A DNA stretch of 64,000 nt from Carex sylvatica (taxonomy: Eukaryota; Streptophyta; Magnoliopsida; Poales; Cyperaceae): assembly GCA_964058845.1 (NCBI GenBank), contig CAXKVR010000204.1, positions 248,001-312,000 of the forward strand, in the 5' to 3' direction. The number at the start of each line of letters is the position of its first letter. Positions within the stretch are counted from its first letter, which is position 1. The translations under genes and the position numbers were made by a program. The notes beneath the pieces are model-generated. The model searched no databases. It saw only the letters and a list, made by a program, of their open reading frames with translations, and was not told where the DNA came from. Positions 10,888 to 22,572 of the stretch are shown here, piece by piece.

Positions 10888-12336
10888 TAGTTTTTACAGC
10901 TATTCAAAAGCCCCAATTAAACAACAAGGTTCGAGATGAATTAATTAATTAATAGTAAGGGGCCAGTGGACTGGTTGAATAGCTTGTAGAATAGTATTCA
11001 AAAAATAAATCATCGTCTCAACAATTTAAGATAAGGCTGAAATTTTATCTTTCGTGCTGGAGAACATGGCTGCCTTAATTGAGCAACAACATTTTGTCAT
11101 GCAAGCCTCAACAAAAGATATTATCATAAAACTAGATTATTGGCAAAACGCTTATGATTAGACTAAAATTGTAAAATAAAAATAGAAGAAGAGGATCAAA
11201 GTACGGTCAGGAAACTTGTATGGAGTTCATAATGTAAAACTGAACTCATATGGTGTGTGCACGGGAAAGATTGTAATTGTTTGGGTTAGGTTTAAATTTA
11301 TTGTAAATTATTTCATTTATGTCATATTATTGATGATTTTCATGTGCCATTTCTGTATTCAATCGAGATATAATTCTGTAAACTGATTCGTAGAAAAAGA
11401 CGGTTCTAGGAAGCCAGTATATTGTTGGTATTTTGCAAAGAAGTCCCTTTAAAATTAAGTTATTAACTACACTCGAGTCAGCACAAAGTTGCTCAAAAAT
11501 TTATGTGCGAAATTGAAAAAGAGGGACAACTTCCTAATGTCAACACCAAACCGGCAAAACTAGAGTATCAACATTTCATACAATGCACAAACAAATTTCA
11601 AAAAATTTAAGTGCCTCTAAACTATTTTTATCTATAATTGAACCACTATCATTTCAGAGCATGCATCAACTCTTAGATACGTATAGAGAATGCTCTACCT
11701 CTCTCTAAAAATCATTTTCTAGAATACTCCTCAGGAGCCAGGCCAATTAGCTGCCTCTGAAATTTCTCTGGTCTTCTACCTTCCCAAAATAATCCCTGAT
11801 TCCACTAATTTTAAGCCGCTAGATTTGGTGCTAAGAGACGTGATATCATGACATTTGTATATATACATGAAAAATTTAACTTCAGACTAAATTTGAACTG
11901 TGTTTTTTCTCTGATATATGTTCAAAAAGTTTACTCTCCTTCTATCTCCAGGGGGGCTTCTCATGCCTGCATTAGCACCAAAAGATTTCAATTAGAAAAT
12001 AAAATAGTGCGAAAGACAACCATCCAAGTAATGTCTTGCTTAATTTAGATGAACATTGATAGTATGATGGAGGACCTGTCAAATTAGGTCCCATACGACT
12101 CAACTCATCACACTCAAGTACCAAACAATATCAGTTGGGTACTAATATGATCTCATTTCCTTTTTCTTCAAAGTTTCTAATATTTTTCTTTCTGTAAAAT
12201 CTATCCTTATACATTAACCAGCTCTCTTACTGACTTCATGGTGCAGGATCGGCTGCGGCCCCACTGCGTCACATTGAGTTGCTGATCTGCAGGCCCCACA
12301 CTACTTTTTTTTCTTTTTTTTTTGTGTGGGTGAGTT
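10888..12336. other. Intergenic DNA, no gene seen
   Basis: AT-rich, no supported coding frame. About 11940-11965 on the minus strand could form a short alternative last exon of the WVD2-like gene: an acceptor-like AATGCAG followed by codons HEKPPWR and a stop. This is speculative. Confidence 0.35.
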
Positions 12337-12359
12337 GGGGGGGGGGGGGGGGGGGGGGG
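12337..12359 (+). repeat. Poly-G run of 23 bases
   Basis: An uninterrupted G23 tract follows a T-rich pyrimidine stretch (about 12305-12323). It lies about 90 bases past the stop codon of the minus-strand WVD2-like gene, so it would be a C-tract in that transcript's 3' region. The length may be an assembly estimate. Confidence 0.8.
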
Positions 12360-12451
12360 TTATTAGGGTCCATCTGGTCAGGAACCCAATAACAATAACA
12401 TCACCCAACTAAGGCAACAGATGTAAATCTGTGCAGGATGAGCTAGTTTTT

Positions 12452-15400
12452 CTACTGGTATTGTGATCCTTTGGGTACTAGTAAAATGTAAATTTGTTCA
12501 CAGAGGATAAGACACCTTCGGTTTTTCTTAAGTGGCGAGTCTTCATTCGGTTTTGTTCTCTTGTAAGTTGGTGAGGCCTCCTTCCGTGGCACAACTAACT
12601 GAAAAAAGAGAAATTTTTTAACAATTACTATGAGAACATTATTTTTCTGAAAATAAGTGAAATAGCGAAGAAAAAAGTCAACCTTTTTTGATCTTGTATT
12701 CAAATCTAAAGCCTTTTTAGGTTCAATTTGTTTCCTACTTGATAATACAGCCTTTGCCTGCAAAAGAGGACAATTATTTTAGTCCAACCTGAAGTGTTCT
12801 TTTCGTTTTACCCAGTTTGTTAACATATTTGAAAATGAACCAAATTCTTGCAAATGCAATTAATGTGCAGCTATGAAAATTGATTCAATTTTCTTTATAA
12901 TTCCAGATTAACTTGATCAGATTTTTTAGGTACTTCAACAGCAAACAATAGTATAATTGGCTTGGCTTCATTTGTTTTCAACTGGGCTTATGGATTTAGA
13001 ATCATTGAATCTGTTGGAGGTAAATTTGACCATAATTTGAAGGATGCATTTTTGTGATAACACTAGTTACAAGCACGTGTACAGATGAAATTTGTAACCT
13101 AGAAATGGAAACCTTATTGTATCTGCATTATTCCATGGGATTCTTATTGGACGAGCATTCTTCCATGTGATTATATCTACTTATATTATGTTAACTAAAT
13201 TTTACCTGTCTTGGTTTCTTTCCATGCAAAGGGATCTTTGATGCCATGTCAGATCTGGTTCTTGACAACTTGTCTTGTGCAAGTACATTAGAAGACCTAC
13301 TAATCCATTAAAAAGGAAAACATCCCGTGTTTATTAGAGCCTCAAGCAATTTTAATGAAGTTTTAGTACAAATACACTGGTACTGTACCTACCTTCGTTT
13401 TGGAAGAACAGAATGTGAAGTATCTCTCTTGAGAACTTTTGGTACACGAGATGGGAGCGGCTTCTTCACTACCCCGCTATTTCTAAAACTAACAAAAGGA
13501 AAAAATCATGTGAATTATATATACAAGTAAAATGTAAAGCATAATGCAAAGAAATAACTGACCTGTTAACCTCTGATTTGATGCTTCTTGCATTACTTGA
13601 TGCAGTAGGCTTCATTAAACTATCCTGTTCCACACCAACGGATTAATAAGCTGATTAACTACAGAGTTTAGTTTCACCTTTTTATTGGTTTTTTTTATGC
13701 TTACTTGCATGGTAGGGATACACCAAGATTCATGTAGAAGTAATAACTGGCATACAGTCCAATATTTGTGATTCATTATTAAATTAGAATTCTGGATTAA
13801 AATTGAGGTTGACTTGAAGAAGTGAAGCTAAATTCAGGTTTAATAAGTGATAAATGGAACTCATTAAAGCAGATAATATAATTTTGGGGAATGATTTATT
13901 GAGGTATAAAATACACTTACCAGTGATCTCCTGGTACTCGTTCCTTTACTTAAGCTTGGATTTGAAGCAGATTTCTCCATGGTTTTTGACTGAACTCTAG
14001 TTGCCTCATTCAGACTGGACAAAGAAGACTTTGCACGTCTAAGAGGTCTATTATGTGAAGATAATGAATTGGATCTGGAGTTAAATGCAACTCGGCAACC
14101 AGTACTTGGCTTGTTGAGATGTGTGCTTTTTGTGTCCGCCGAATTTGCTTTTTGAGTTGGTTGATTTGGCTCCTTGAATGACTTGACTTGAGGAATGTGT
14201 ACTTTATGCCTAAGTACATTCCCTCGAGAAATGGTCATATCCTGATGAAGGAAGACGTAAGTTCCTAAGCACTTGTAATTAAAAATGGGTAATGTGAAAG
14301 TAAAATAACCACTCGTGTAAAAATAAATAAGAAATCACCATAAAACCCTCCTATATGGTTTTCTTTCTGAAAACTCCTCACTTAAAAATTGAGCTTTATG
14401 TAACTAAGCCTCCAAACCATTTTCTTTAATGAAAGCGCGCTCGAAAATTGGGATTTTCCCAGTAGTTTACACCCAGTAACACACGACATGTTTCCTTATT
14501 TTGTTTTTCTTGTGAGTACTTCAATAAGGTACAACTTACCTAGTAGCCCTCCAAGCTTTTTTTCTTTGTGAGTGGTACTTTAATACCGTCTGCTCTTTTA
14601 TATACCTAGTTTAAAGAAAAAGGTAAATATGCCAAATGCTAAATACCTTATCTGCCCCAAATGATTTGGTAACAGCCGATGCCACATTGCCATTTTTATT
14701 GTCAATCGTAGATTCTCCACTTTCCTTTCTCCCAATTGAAGCCAAACCTTTTTTAAATTTAACCCAGTCTTTGCTCAAACTATCAAAATCTTGCATCAGT
14801 TTCTTCTCATGCTCAACTTTGTCCACTGTCTTTCTTCTTACCAGCTGTGAAGAATTTACTATACCACTTTCTGTTTGATTCACATCATTTCCCATGGTAA
14901 CTTCAGTTACACAAGATGTGCTCAAACTATCAGAACCCAGCATTGATTTCACATCATTTCCCATGGCAACTTCAGTTACACAAGATGTGCTCAAACTATC
15001 ATAATCCAGCACTGATTTCATCTCATGCTCAACTATATTTGTGGTGTTTCTTAGAACAAATTGCAAAGGAATTTCCTTGTCAATACTCTCATTTCCGCGC
15101 AACAACTCATTTTGCACAACGACTTCAGGGACGGAAAATTTGCTTGCATCCACCTCACATTCTGTTGTTTTATCTACTTTTGGGTCAATTTCAATATGTT
15201 CTATCAAAGTTTCACATGTGTTCTCAATGTCGGTCGGTTTTTCCTCTTCCAATGCCTTCAGAGCTCTAATCTTTTTGTAATATTCTTCAAAATATGCCTT
15301 CTTTTGTGCAACCAAGCCGGGATAGGTGAGTTTTCCTAACTCCTCTTGGCACGTATCATGGTTAAATACTGAATATTTCTCCCACGAAAGAGGTTCAATT

Positions 15401-15883
15401 GCATACTGGCCAAAGGAAATCGAGCCATGGTCAAGCATTTCTTGTACTAGACCATTACCACCTTCCTAAAAACAAAGGAAAAAGGTTAAAAGTGTAGAAA
15501 TAATTTGCCACTATGACAACACAGAAAGAATCTGATGACAATTTCAGCTGGTATTATATTAATGGGCCATACCAGTAACTGTACCAGCTGTTTTACCAAT
15601 CTTGTTGAAAACAGTTCTGAGGTCGTATGTGTTAAAGACTAGTTCTTTCCAAAAGTAATTAAGGGGAAAAAAACTAAAGAGGAAAAGACAAAGTAGCTTC
15701 TAAGATCAGTTTTGTTTTGCTTTCTTATTAAGAAAGACAAAACAAGAAAAGTATACTCTAAGTTTTCAACTAAAGACAGTAACTAGTAAACAATATTAAA
15801 TATAAAAATTATACTGGTACCTTCGATTGATCCTGTCCAGAAAGCGACCATCCTTGAAAAAGTATATCAACTTGGGTTGCCAT
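12452..15883 (-). CDS. WDL7-like: WVD2-like 7 type microtubule-associated protein
   Basis: Eight coding exons with consistent phase: 15883-15821, 15465-14647, 14241-13921, 13624-13563, 13482-13393, 13254-13206, 12757-12683 and 12598-12452, giving about 541 residues. The start MATQVDILFQGW and the following blocks MLDHGSISFGQYA, WEKYSVF and PGLVAQKKAYFEEYYKKIRA match the conserved N-terminus of WVD2-like 7/TPX2-family proteins, which bind cortical or spindle microtubules. The middle is acidic, and exons 3-8 are basic and Ser/Lys/Arg-rich (SSLSSLNEAT, PLPSRVPKVLKR), as expected for microtubule binding. The large exon contains a 23-residue tandem duplication. I do not see the TPX2 KLEGD-type motif. 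Either the last exon reads past a possible donor (CGAAG|GTGTCT, about 12512) or this member lacks the domain. An intron splits the 5' UTR. Confidence 0.75.
14881..15018 (-). repeat. In-frame 69-bp tandem duplication within the WVD2-like exon 2
   Basis: CACATCATTTCCCATGG starts at 14881 and again at 14950, a period of 69 bases or 23 codons. Both units encode a KS-[VM]-L-x-x-DSLSTSCVTEV-x-MGNDV block. The units differ at only a few positions, so the duplication is recent and keeps the frame. Confidence 0.85.
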
Positions 15884-16521
15884 TTATTTCATTATTTTCT
15901 GCAAAATAACATAAAAAAGCACTGATTAATTAAGGAAGTGATAATATTAAATAAAATAAATCGATCGCAAAAGTCTTTCTGGAAAAAAATTCGTATTTTT
16001 TTCAGTACTAAAAATAAACACAAACCAGAGAAGGAATTCTATTCAGAAGTCACTTATTGTTTCAATAAGACGAAATATATAATTTACCGAGTAATGCGGA
16101 CTTAAAACGGAAATGTACGAGCCAAATGTAAATTGGAAATAAAAATATTCGCATATTTTGCTGGTTTACAACAGAGAAAATTTGTTCTTTAACTCAACAA
16201 TAATGCGTGTATAATTCTTGAGCATTAACAATATTCCTTTGCAATATTACACGAAATACATTGAACAAATCTGAAAACAAGAAATTGAGATTACTCTGAA
16301 GTACACGAAAGGACCAAAGCAGCTGCATTTAGTTAAATCTACCGAATTAACCAGAAGAAAAAGAAAAAAAACGAAAACAAATATAACAAAATTGAGATGA
16401 AAAGGCGGATTTCGGATTAGACAACTGAAAATCGAAAATGAATGCAGCCAATCCAGATCTACATACCTAGTATATAGTTCTTGCAGACCTCCACCTCTAG
16501 AAAACCTAATCCCAGAGAAAG
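15884..16521 (-). promoter_or_regulatory. 5' leader of the WVD2-like gene with a 568-bp UTR intron
   Basis: On the minus strand a donor ACTAG|GTATGTAG (boundary at 16467/16466) and an acceptor TTTTGCAG|AAAATAATG (15899/15898) frame an AT-rich intron that ends 15 bases before the start codon. Leader introns of this kind are common in plants. The promoter proper should lie above 16500. Confidence 0.5.
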
Positions 16522-17329
16522 AGGGATTTTAGCAAATGCTTCCTTTGTCGTTTGCTGGTACAAAGGAAGCTCCTCGCATCTATTATTTAGATCTATGCGA
16601 AAACCGAATGGAAGATTATCCAACGGTTAGAACGGGAGATTTCAAATTTAAGACAATTGGGACCCACAGAAGCACTGAGAGGAGCGGAAATGCGCATGGA
16701 ATACTGGGAAGAAATGGGGAGGAAAGGAAATGCTCTTTTAAAAATATTAGGGGATTTTATTTCCATTTTGAGAACAAGTTTTCTCGTTTCAAATTTTGGC
16801 GTAATGGCGTTTAGAGGAAATCGACAAATAACAAATTCCAGTTTGGAAATTTATTACAACTGTACTGGGACAATTTGTGATTAGAAATTGTGTGTGGGGA
16901 CCGCTCAATAAATTCCATGTTTCGTGCCACGTGTAATGTTGTAATAAATTGTACAATGTATGTGCACCTGATCCCGTTCCCATGATCACATTACCGTTTG
17001 TCTTTCTGTTTCGTCCGATTCGCAGCTAAACTTACTTTACAACGTCTTCTACGATTATTGACGGAGCCATTTTTCATTGGTATTTCTGATGATTGTGGAA
17101 GATTGTTCCTATATACTGTCAATAGAAAACCGCCACGTCATTAATAGTACAAAAAAGTAAAATGTGTGTTGTGTAAAGGTTATTCCTTATTAAGAGAAGT
17201 ATTATTGAGTCTCAGGTAAGCAGCTTTTAGAAAGGAAGGTACATTTAGTTGCTTCCGAGATTTCGGTTATGTTTTGGACTTTTGGTTCATAAGTAGGCAA
17301 GTAACGGCAATTAAAATTCACATTACTCT
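16522..17329. other. Intergenic DNA upstream of the WVD2-like gene
   Basis: Overlapping frames of 66-92 codons on both strands (16536-16989) have no recognised domain. Probably promoter-side DNA of the minus-strand WVD2-like gene. Confidence 0.35.
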
Positions 17330-17535
17330 GTGGGTACGTTTGAATGATACAGGAATTTTTTAGTGAGCTATTCTTAACATAACATATTTGAAAAAAAAAA
17401 AAAAACACTATTTTCAACAAAGAAATAGCTCAGATTAACTGCTATTTCGCTATTTCTATGAAATGTTGGGTTAGCAGCTATTCTGAATCCATAGCTGCTA
17501 TTTCGAGCTATTCTTTGTTTCATCCAAATCCACAT
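17330..17535. repeat. Probable small inverted-repeat element
   Basis: The left end GTACGTTTGAATGATACAGG and the right end, reverse complemented (GTGGATTTGGATGAAACAAAG), are similar. Interior AGCTATTC/GAATAGCT words are repeated on both strands. No clear target duplication. Confidence 0.35.
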
Positions 17536-17577
17536 TGTGTGAATTATTATTGCTACACGGGATCGTTTGTTACATCC

Positions 17578-17742
17578 TATTTGGTTGCAATATTATTATA
17601 ATAACTTGTTTTAATTTTTGGTGAGAATAACTTATTCTAATAAGACAAACAAGTTAAATTCTCTATTATAACCATTTTAATTCAATCAAACACCGAATAA
17701 CTTATTATAAAAAATAACTTATTCTTATTGCAACCAAACATA
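17578..17742. repeat. Probable MITE of about 165 bp
   Basis: Left end CTATTTGGTTGCAATATTAT and right end, reverse complemented, TGTTTGGTTGCAATAAGAAT form imperfect terminal inverted repeats, and the interior carries AACTTATT/AATAAGTT words. The target duplication is not resolved. Confidence 0.45.
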
Positions 17743-19800
17743 CCCACGTATAGAGTTACTAAATAAGTAACTAATAGCGGAATAGAGCTCAAAAATATTA
17801 TCGGAAAAATGTCATTTTATTATTTCATTAAAAGAGTACTATCACTCTTTTAATTTGTCGAATAGCAGTTTTTGGGGAGAACAAACAGTTTAAATTTGGT
17901 TGAAATTAGTGCAATTTTAAATCACCTCATACGAATATCACATGGATTGAACAATTCAGACTGTATATGTGATATATTTCGATGTGAAGCTTGTAATGCT
18001 CGTTAGAATTTTAACTACTAGATTACAACTAAATATTTATTATTTACTAATAGAGATTGGACAATATAAAAATTTTAAAAATTAATTAAATTTCTATACA
18101 CATAATTAAAATTTTAAAATTATAAAAGTGGCTTAGTCATCTTGTAACGGCCATTTTTTATTAATACCAAAAAAAAAAAAATTTAAAAATGCCCCTGTTA
18201 TCTGTTTTTATTTTTCAAAACTACCACGACCGCCAGGTCCACGAACAGCTCAAAAAACCCACCAGACCGCCCCCATTACGGGCGAGCCAAACCCCTAGCA
18301 GACCGCCCCTGCGCGGTCCTCTATTTATTTTTTTTATTTTTAGAGATATTAATATTTTAATTTAAATAATTTTGTGAAGAAAAAATTTTCTTGTATGCCA
18401 ATCTAAATAGCGTGCTCTAGCAGCGCAATTTAAAAAATGGTTCATATTTTATAATTGAACCTCAGGTATCTAAAATCTGAATGCCATACTCAAGGACCTT
18501 ATTAGATATTTCAGACTGTCACATGTGCTACTCAAAACACTTTTGCATTTTTATCCCTATATCAATCCAGACTGGTCAGTCTGGACTGATTTACCAGTAT
18601 AGGTCTGGACTGGTACAGTGACCAAACTGAAAAAGTGATTACACCAGCCTCTGCCTCGAAAGTGTGCTAGAATGTCACACTAAACCTAAACCAGTTCTGC
18701 GATAATAACATCAACAATATGATACAAACAATATGAGAAGCCCAAATTGAAGAAAAGAATTTTTATTGTGCATATGTAAATATAGAGCATTGTAAAGAGT
18801 ACCTTCATTCTCTTCCCAAGAATTACTTTCTCAGCATTTTACCACATGTAAGCAAGTGGGTTTTAACAAGTAGCACTTTGATTTTTGTACACTTGAAATT
18901 AGTAATCCAACATAAATGGAGTCAATTTAAGGAACTTTATCGCATACAAGTTCATAAATTACCTCAATTAACAACTCCATTTAAACAATTCAACCTCAAT
19001 TGAATCAATATAGCTCCAATTTGACATAAGTAAAATTAAAAGACTCTCACACAGCTACATAAATTGTGACCAAGTAAAACTAAAAGACTCTCACATAGCC
19101 AATAACATATCAGCTGTTTGGTACCTGAGAGAGAATAATCCAATGTTTATTAGACAAAAGGCACTGCCATTCACTAAAACTGTCGAATAATAAGAGCAAG
19201 GGTAAGAAAGTCTTACGTTTGCATGAGGCTGATAAGCTCATCCTCTCCATTTGAGCTAATGGACAGCTTTGTTAAGAGGTCAATTGAGGCCAAAGGTGGT
19301 CAAACAGGGGCTTAATTGTACAATTAAACTTAACCAATCACCAATTACACAATTGAGAGTATCAGACATGCTATGATGCTGATCCAGTTTAGTGCCAGAT
19401 AGTTTCTTTAGGCAAATTAATGTTGAATGGAAATTGACAACAAAAGTGACTCTTCAATGCAAATTCAGGGTTTATTGACTCTCAACTGGGTGATGCTTAA
19501 TTAATTAAGAACTAATCCTTGATTCAATCTCAATTGCAATCTCAACAATACAAGCCAATAATTTGTGGTCATAATTGCAAAATGGGATCTGCTCAATAAT
19601 GAAATTACTTGGATTATAGAATTTGTATAAACTAAATCGAGAGATCTGTGATGGAGATGGGGTTTTAGTGTTTTACCTTGTAACATGAACCATCTCATAA
19701 TGTTTCGAATCATATTTTGGATATTGGATATTTACATCTAAAAGGGTATTCATATCTAAAAGGGTATTCAGCAACCAGAATTTCTTTCAGAATAGGTGCA
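17743..19800. other. Intergenic DNA, no gene seen
   Basis: No coding frame supported. A short GC-rich patch at about 18220-18325 contains GACCGCCCC words, and a small palindrome CCAGACTGGTCAGTCTGG sits near 18567-18584. About 19634-19690 resembles 20573-20618 (shared TAAATCGA, GATCTGTGA and GTTTAGTGTTTTACCTTGT), a direct repeat flanking the aldo-keto reductase fragment. Confidence 0.4.
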
Positions 19801-20566
19801 TTAGATTTCGCCGTCCCAGAGATCTTCTAAACTCTTATAGTCATAGATGCTTTGCTGGTGCACAAATGATTGCCCGCGCACTAGCTTTACCTGAGAATGA
19901 CAAATTCAAACTCTGAGATAAATAATAGACAGAGTTTTCTTTCTGCTCCTTTTTTTATAGATGTAGTTGAAAACAAGCACTAATACGGAAAATACATTAA
20001 GTGTTGGTATATCAGTGTCTGATATTAGAAAAAACTGACACATATTTCATGGTAGCAAATTCGTCAATATCATACAAATATCTGTGGTGAAATCTTCAGT
20101 AAAGCCCCTAAACCATCCCTTATGCATTTTGTCAAAATCAGGAATGCTCTATATTGTTTGTTAAGATTAGAAATATGAGAATATATTTCGCAAGCCTCGA
20201 GTAATTGATCTCAGACACAATCAGAAAGAATTTCTTTTTTTCAGTATTTGGATTTATCAGATGAGGATCCTCGTATATATGCATATCTTATTCTCCCTAC
20301 ATAACAAGAGAAGAAAAATGATAAATTGTACTTGCCTGTTCAATTGCAGAGAACTTAGCAAAAAGTTCTTCAGGTATGGACCAATCAAACAAATCTAGGT
20401 TTTCTTTCATCCTAGACTCATTCTTGCTCTTGGGAAGTACAGTGTGCCCCATCTGGAGACCCCGACGAAGGACAACTTGCGCCGGTGTTTTACCCAGTTT
20501 CTTGGAAACCATTTGCACTATTGGGTCCGATAACACTGCATTGTTGCCTGAAGTATATGCCGTTAC
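19801..20566 (-). pseudogene. Aldo-keto reductase (AKR4C-type) 3' fragment, two last exons
   Basis: Exon 20566-20336 (77 codons) encodes the C-terminal part of an NADPH-dependent aldo-keto reductase: VTAY, LGKTPAQVVLR, GLQMGHTVLPKS, ESRMKENLDLFDWSIP. The LPKS and ESRMKEN residues belong to the AKR coenzyme-binding region. Exon 19890-19801 supplies the family C-terminus with LVRGQSFVH and a terminal LEDLWDGEI before TAA. The intron between them would need a GC-AG donor (GAACAG|GCAAGT). Both exons are free of stops. The N-terminal two thirds of the TIM barrel, including the catalytic Asp/Tyr/Lys/His region, is not found upstream, where other broken gene pieces and a retroelement lie. I therefore call it a truncated copy. 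If an upstream exon existed beyond the window's fragments it would have to cross about 7 kb of unrelated DNA. Confidence 0.8.
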
Positions 20567-22017
20567 CTAAATCGATGGATCTGTGAGCTGGGGTTTAGTG
20601 TTTTACCTTGTTGCAAGAAGTGAAGTCCGCTGTCAGATTCGCGGAATGGAGACGAAAGGGAGGGGAAGAGCGGCGGATGGAGGCGCACGGGGAGGGGAAT
20701 AACGGAGGAATGGAGGTGAAAATGGTGACAGCGGAACAACGGCGGAGGAGGAACGGGGACGGGAAGGGGAAGAAGGGGAGAGGAACTTTTCCGTTGACAG
20801 CTCGATGTAGCGACGAGGGAGGAACAACGGCGCGATTTGGTATTTTTGAGCGAAATGAAAGGGATGCAAGCTTGCAAATTTAGGATTACCTCTCCATCGG
20901 CCTTTGCAATTCTAATTGAAAGGCGATGTAGATGCATATTAAGATTGTATCTGTTGAAAGAAAAAACAAAACAAAACAAAAAAAAACAGAGAGGGCCAGA
21001 GAGAGAGTTTCAAATACTATCAAAGATAAAAAAAAAATACGCTTGATGCAAACACAGTTAGGATTAGCGTGCAGGAGAGAGAGGAAAAAAAAATCTCAAC
21101 TCCCAAACAATACTCAAAGAAGGCCTCCAATGCCCCATGATCCATTAACACTGATGAAAACTAACCCGAAATATCTTTCCCCAAACAGCACCAGATTGAT
21201 GTGCAATTATAGAGGTGACTATTTTGTTGAGAAACTAATAGCCCATAAGCTTTGCATTTTTCAGCACGAATTGTCAGATATGCCGCATGTACAGATAAGC
21301 TGATAATTAGGTGAATTTTACAAATGTGAGAGCTAATGCTAAATCGACCCGCGCTAACAGTTTAGTCGCCAATTGTAACATTTTTATCCTACAAAATCTT
21401 ACTGATCAGCAGTTCAGCTTATCTCCAACTGTGAATAAATCAATATGGCCTACTATGATGGCACTGTCCATGGACTTGTTTAGTGGCAATCGTAGTATAG
21501 TTCAGTACATAGATGAAATCTAGACTATTAATGATGCTAGAAAAAGGATCATAACCCTCCTGGTTCGGCTCTAATTCAATTCTGCTTTATTAAAATGATT
21601 GTTTTATATCTCCAGCCCATTAATTTTCAGCCTACTTCCAAAACGTATCTGTCAATTATTAACACATACCCAATCTGAATTAGAAATGATATAATTTAAA
21701 AGCTGTTCCATTTGCATCCACAACTTTCGCAACATTATTCCGACACAAATAGAGAAAAAAGGTTAGGTGCTTGCCAACTGTAGCAACCAATTCAAAATTA
21801 TAGTAAACCAAACAGCGAGGGGAAAAGGAAAGAAAAAACAAAACAAAAAGAGAAGCGACTACAACCTTCAAAAAAAAAGAGAAGCGACTACAATGCCACG
21901 CAAATGCCTGAAAAACTTTCAAATGGAAACAGACAGTAGGTTGTCCGATTATTTATCTCAGAATATAAAAAGAAGAAAAAGGGCTATTTAGCATTTGCCA
22001 AATTCGCAGAGAGGTTT
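20567..22017. other. Spacer between gene fragments; GC-rich patch then AT-rich
   Basis: About 20620-20880 is a purine-rich, GC-rich block (GGAGGGG, GGCGGAGGAGG words) whose long open frames on both strands are composition artefacts. The remainder is AT-rich with no recognisable coding content. An AGAGAAGCGACTACAA motif is directly repeated near 21850 and 21880. Confidence 0.4.
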
Positions 22018-22469
22018 TTAGTTAGGAAAATTAATCTGCTCATGTTGCAGTGCCTTCTTCACCAGCTCAGCCTGCTCATGCACATGCATTGACAAGAAAC
22101 CAGTGGCAGTGGCAGCAGATGGGGCACGACCAACATACTTTATATCATCAAAGGATCCACGACCGAGAACCTTCATGGCAGTGAAAAGACGTGGCGCAAT
22201 GTACTGGAACGCACCCATGTTCATGGGTTCCTCCTGGCACCACACTATCTCCGCATCTGAAAATTACATCCAAAAAGCAAATTGAGAAGAATAAATAATA
22301 ATCATGTAGTTAAATACACTTTGTTCAGCAGGTCGATTCCCATACATGGATAGCGTTTAAGCTCTCTCTGGATAAGGTCGTACGGGAACGGGCACAGCTG
22401 TTCGACCCTACAGATAGCTACGTCATTGCGCTCAGTCTTCTTCCTCTCTTCATCAAGCTCGTAATAAAC
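22018..22469 (-). pseudogene. 2-oxoglutarate dehydrogenase E1 C-terminal fragment (last two exons)
   Basis: Exon 22469-22346 encodes VYYELDEERKK, AICRVEQLCPFPYDLI and QRELKRYP. Exon 22256-22018 continues AEIVWCQEEPMNMGA, YIAPRL and KYVGRAPSAATATGF, and ends at a natural stop. Splice sites (CCAT|GTATGG, TTTTCAG|ATGCGG) restore the frame across the junction. These are hallmark C-terminal motifs of the thiamine-diphosphate-dependent E1 subunit of the mitochondrial 2-oxoglutarate dehydrogenase complex. No lesion is visible in these 120 codons. Just upstream, at about 22570, the sequence passes into a truncated Copia element, so the rest of the gene is missing here. Middle exons of an E1 copy occur at 27.2-29.9 kb in the opposite orientation. 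Confidence 0.85.
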
Positions 22470-22572
22470 CTACAGAAAACCAATCCAGTTTCAATCTTAT
22501 TTTTATTTAGAAAAAAAAAAAGGCACAACAAAACCAAAGATAAACTACCATAGATGACTTCTATAAAAAAAA

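Noticed and set aside
20563..20979. 138-codon minus-strand frame upstream of the AKR fragment
   Set aside because: Lies on a purine-rich block and contains proline/serine runs; it does not resemble the AKR N-terminus. Open frames occur on both strands there.
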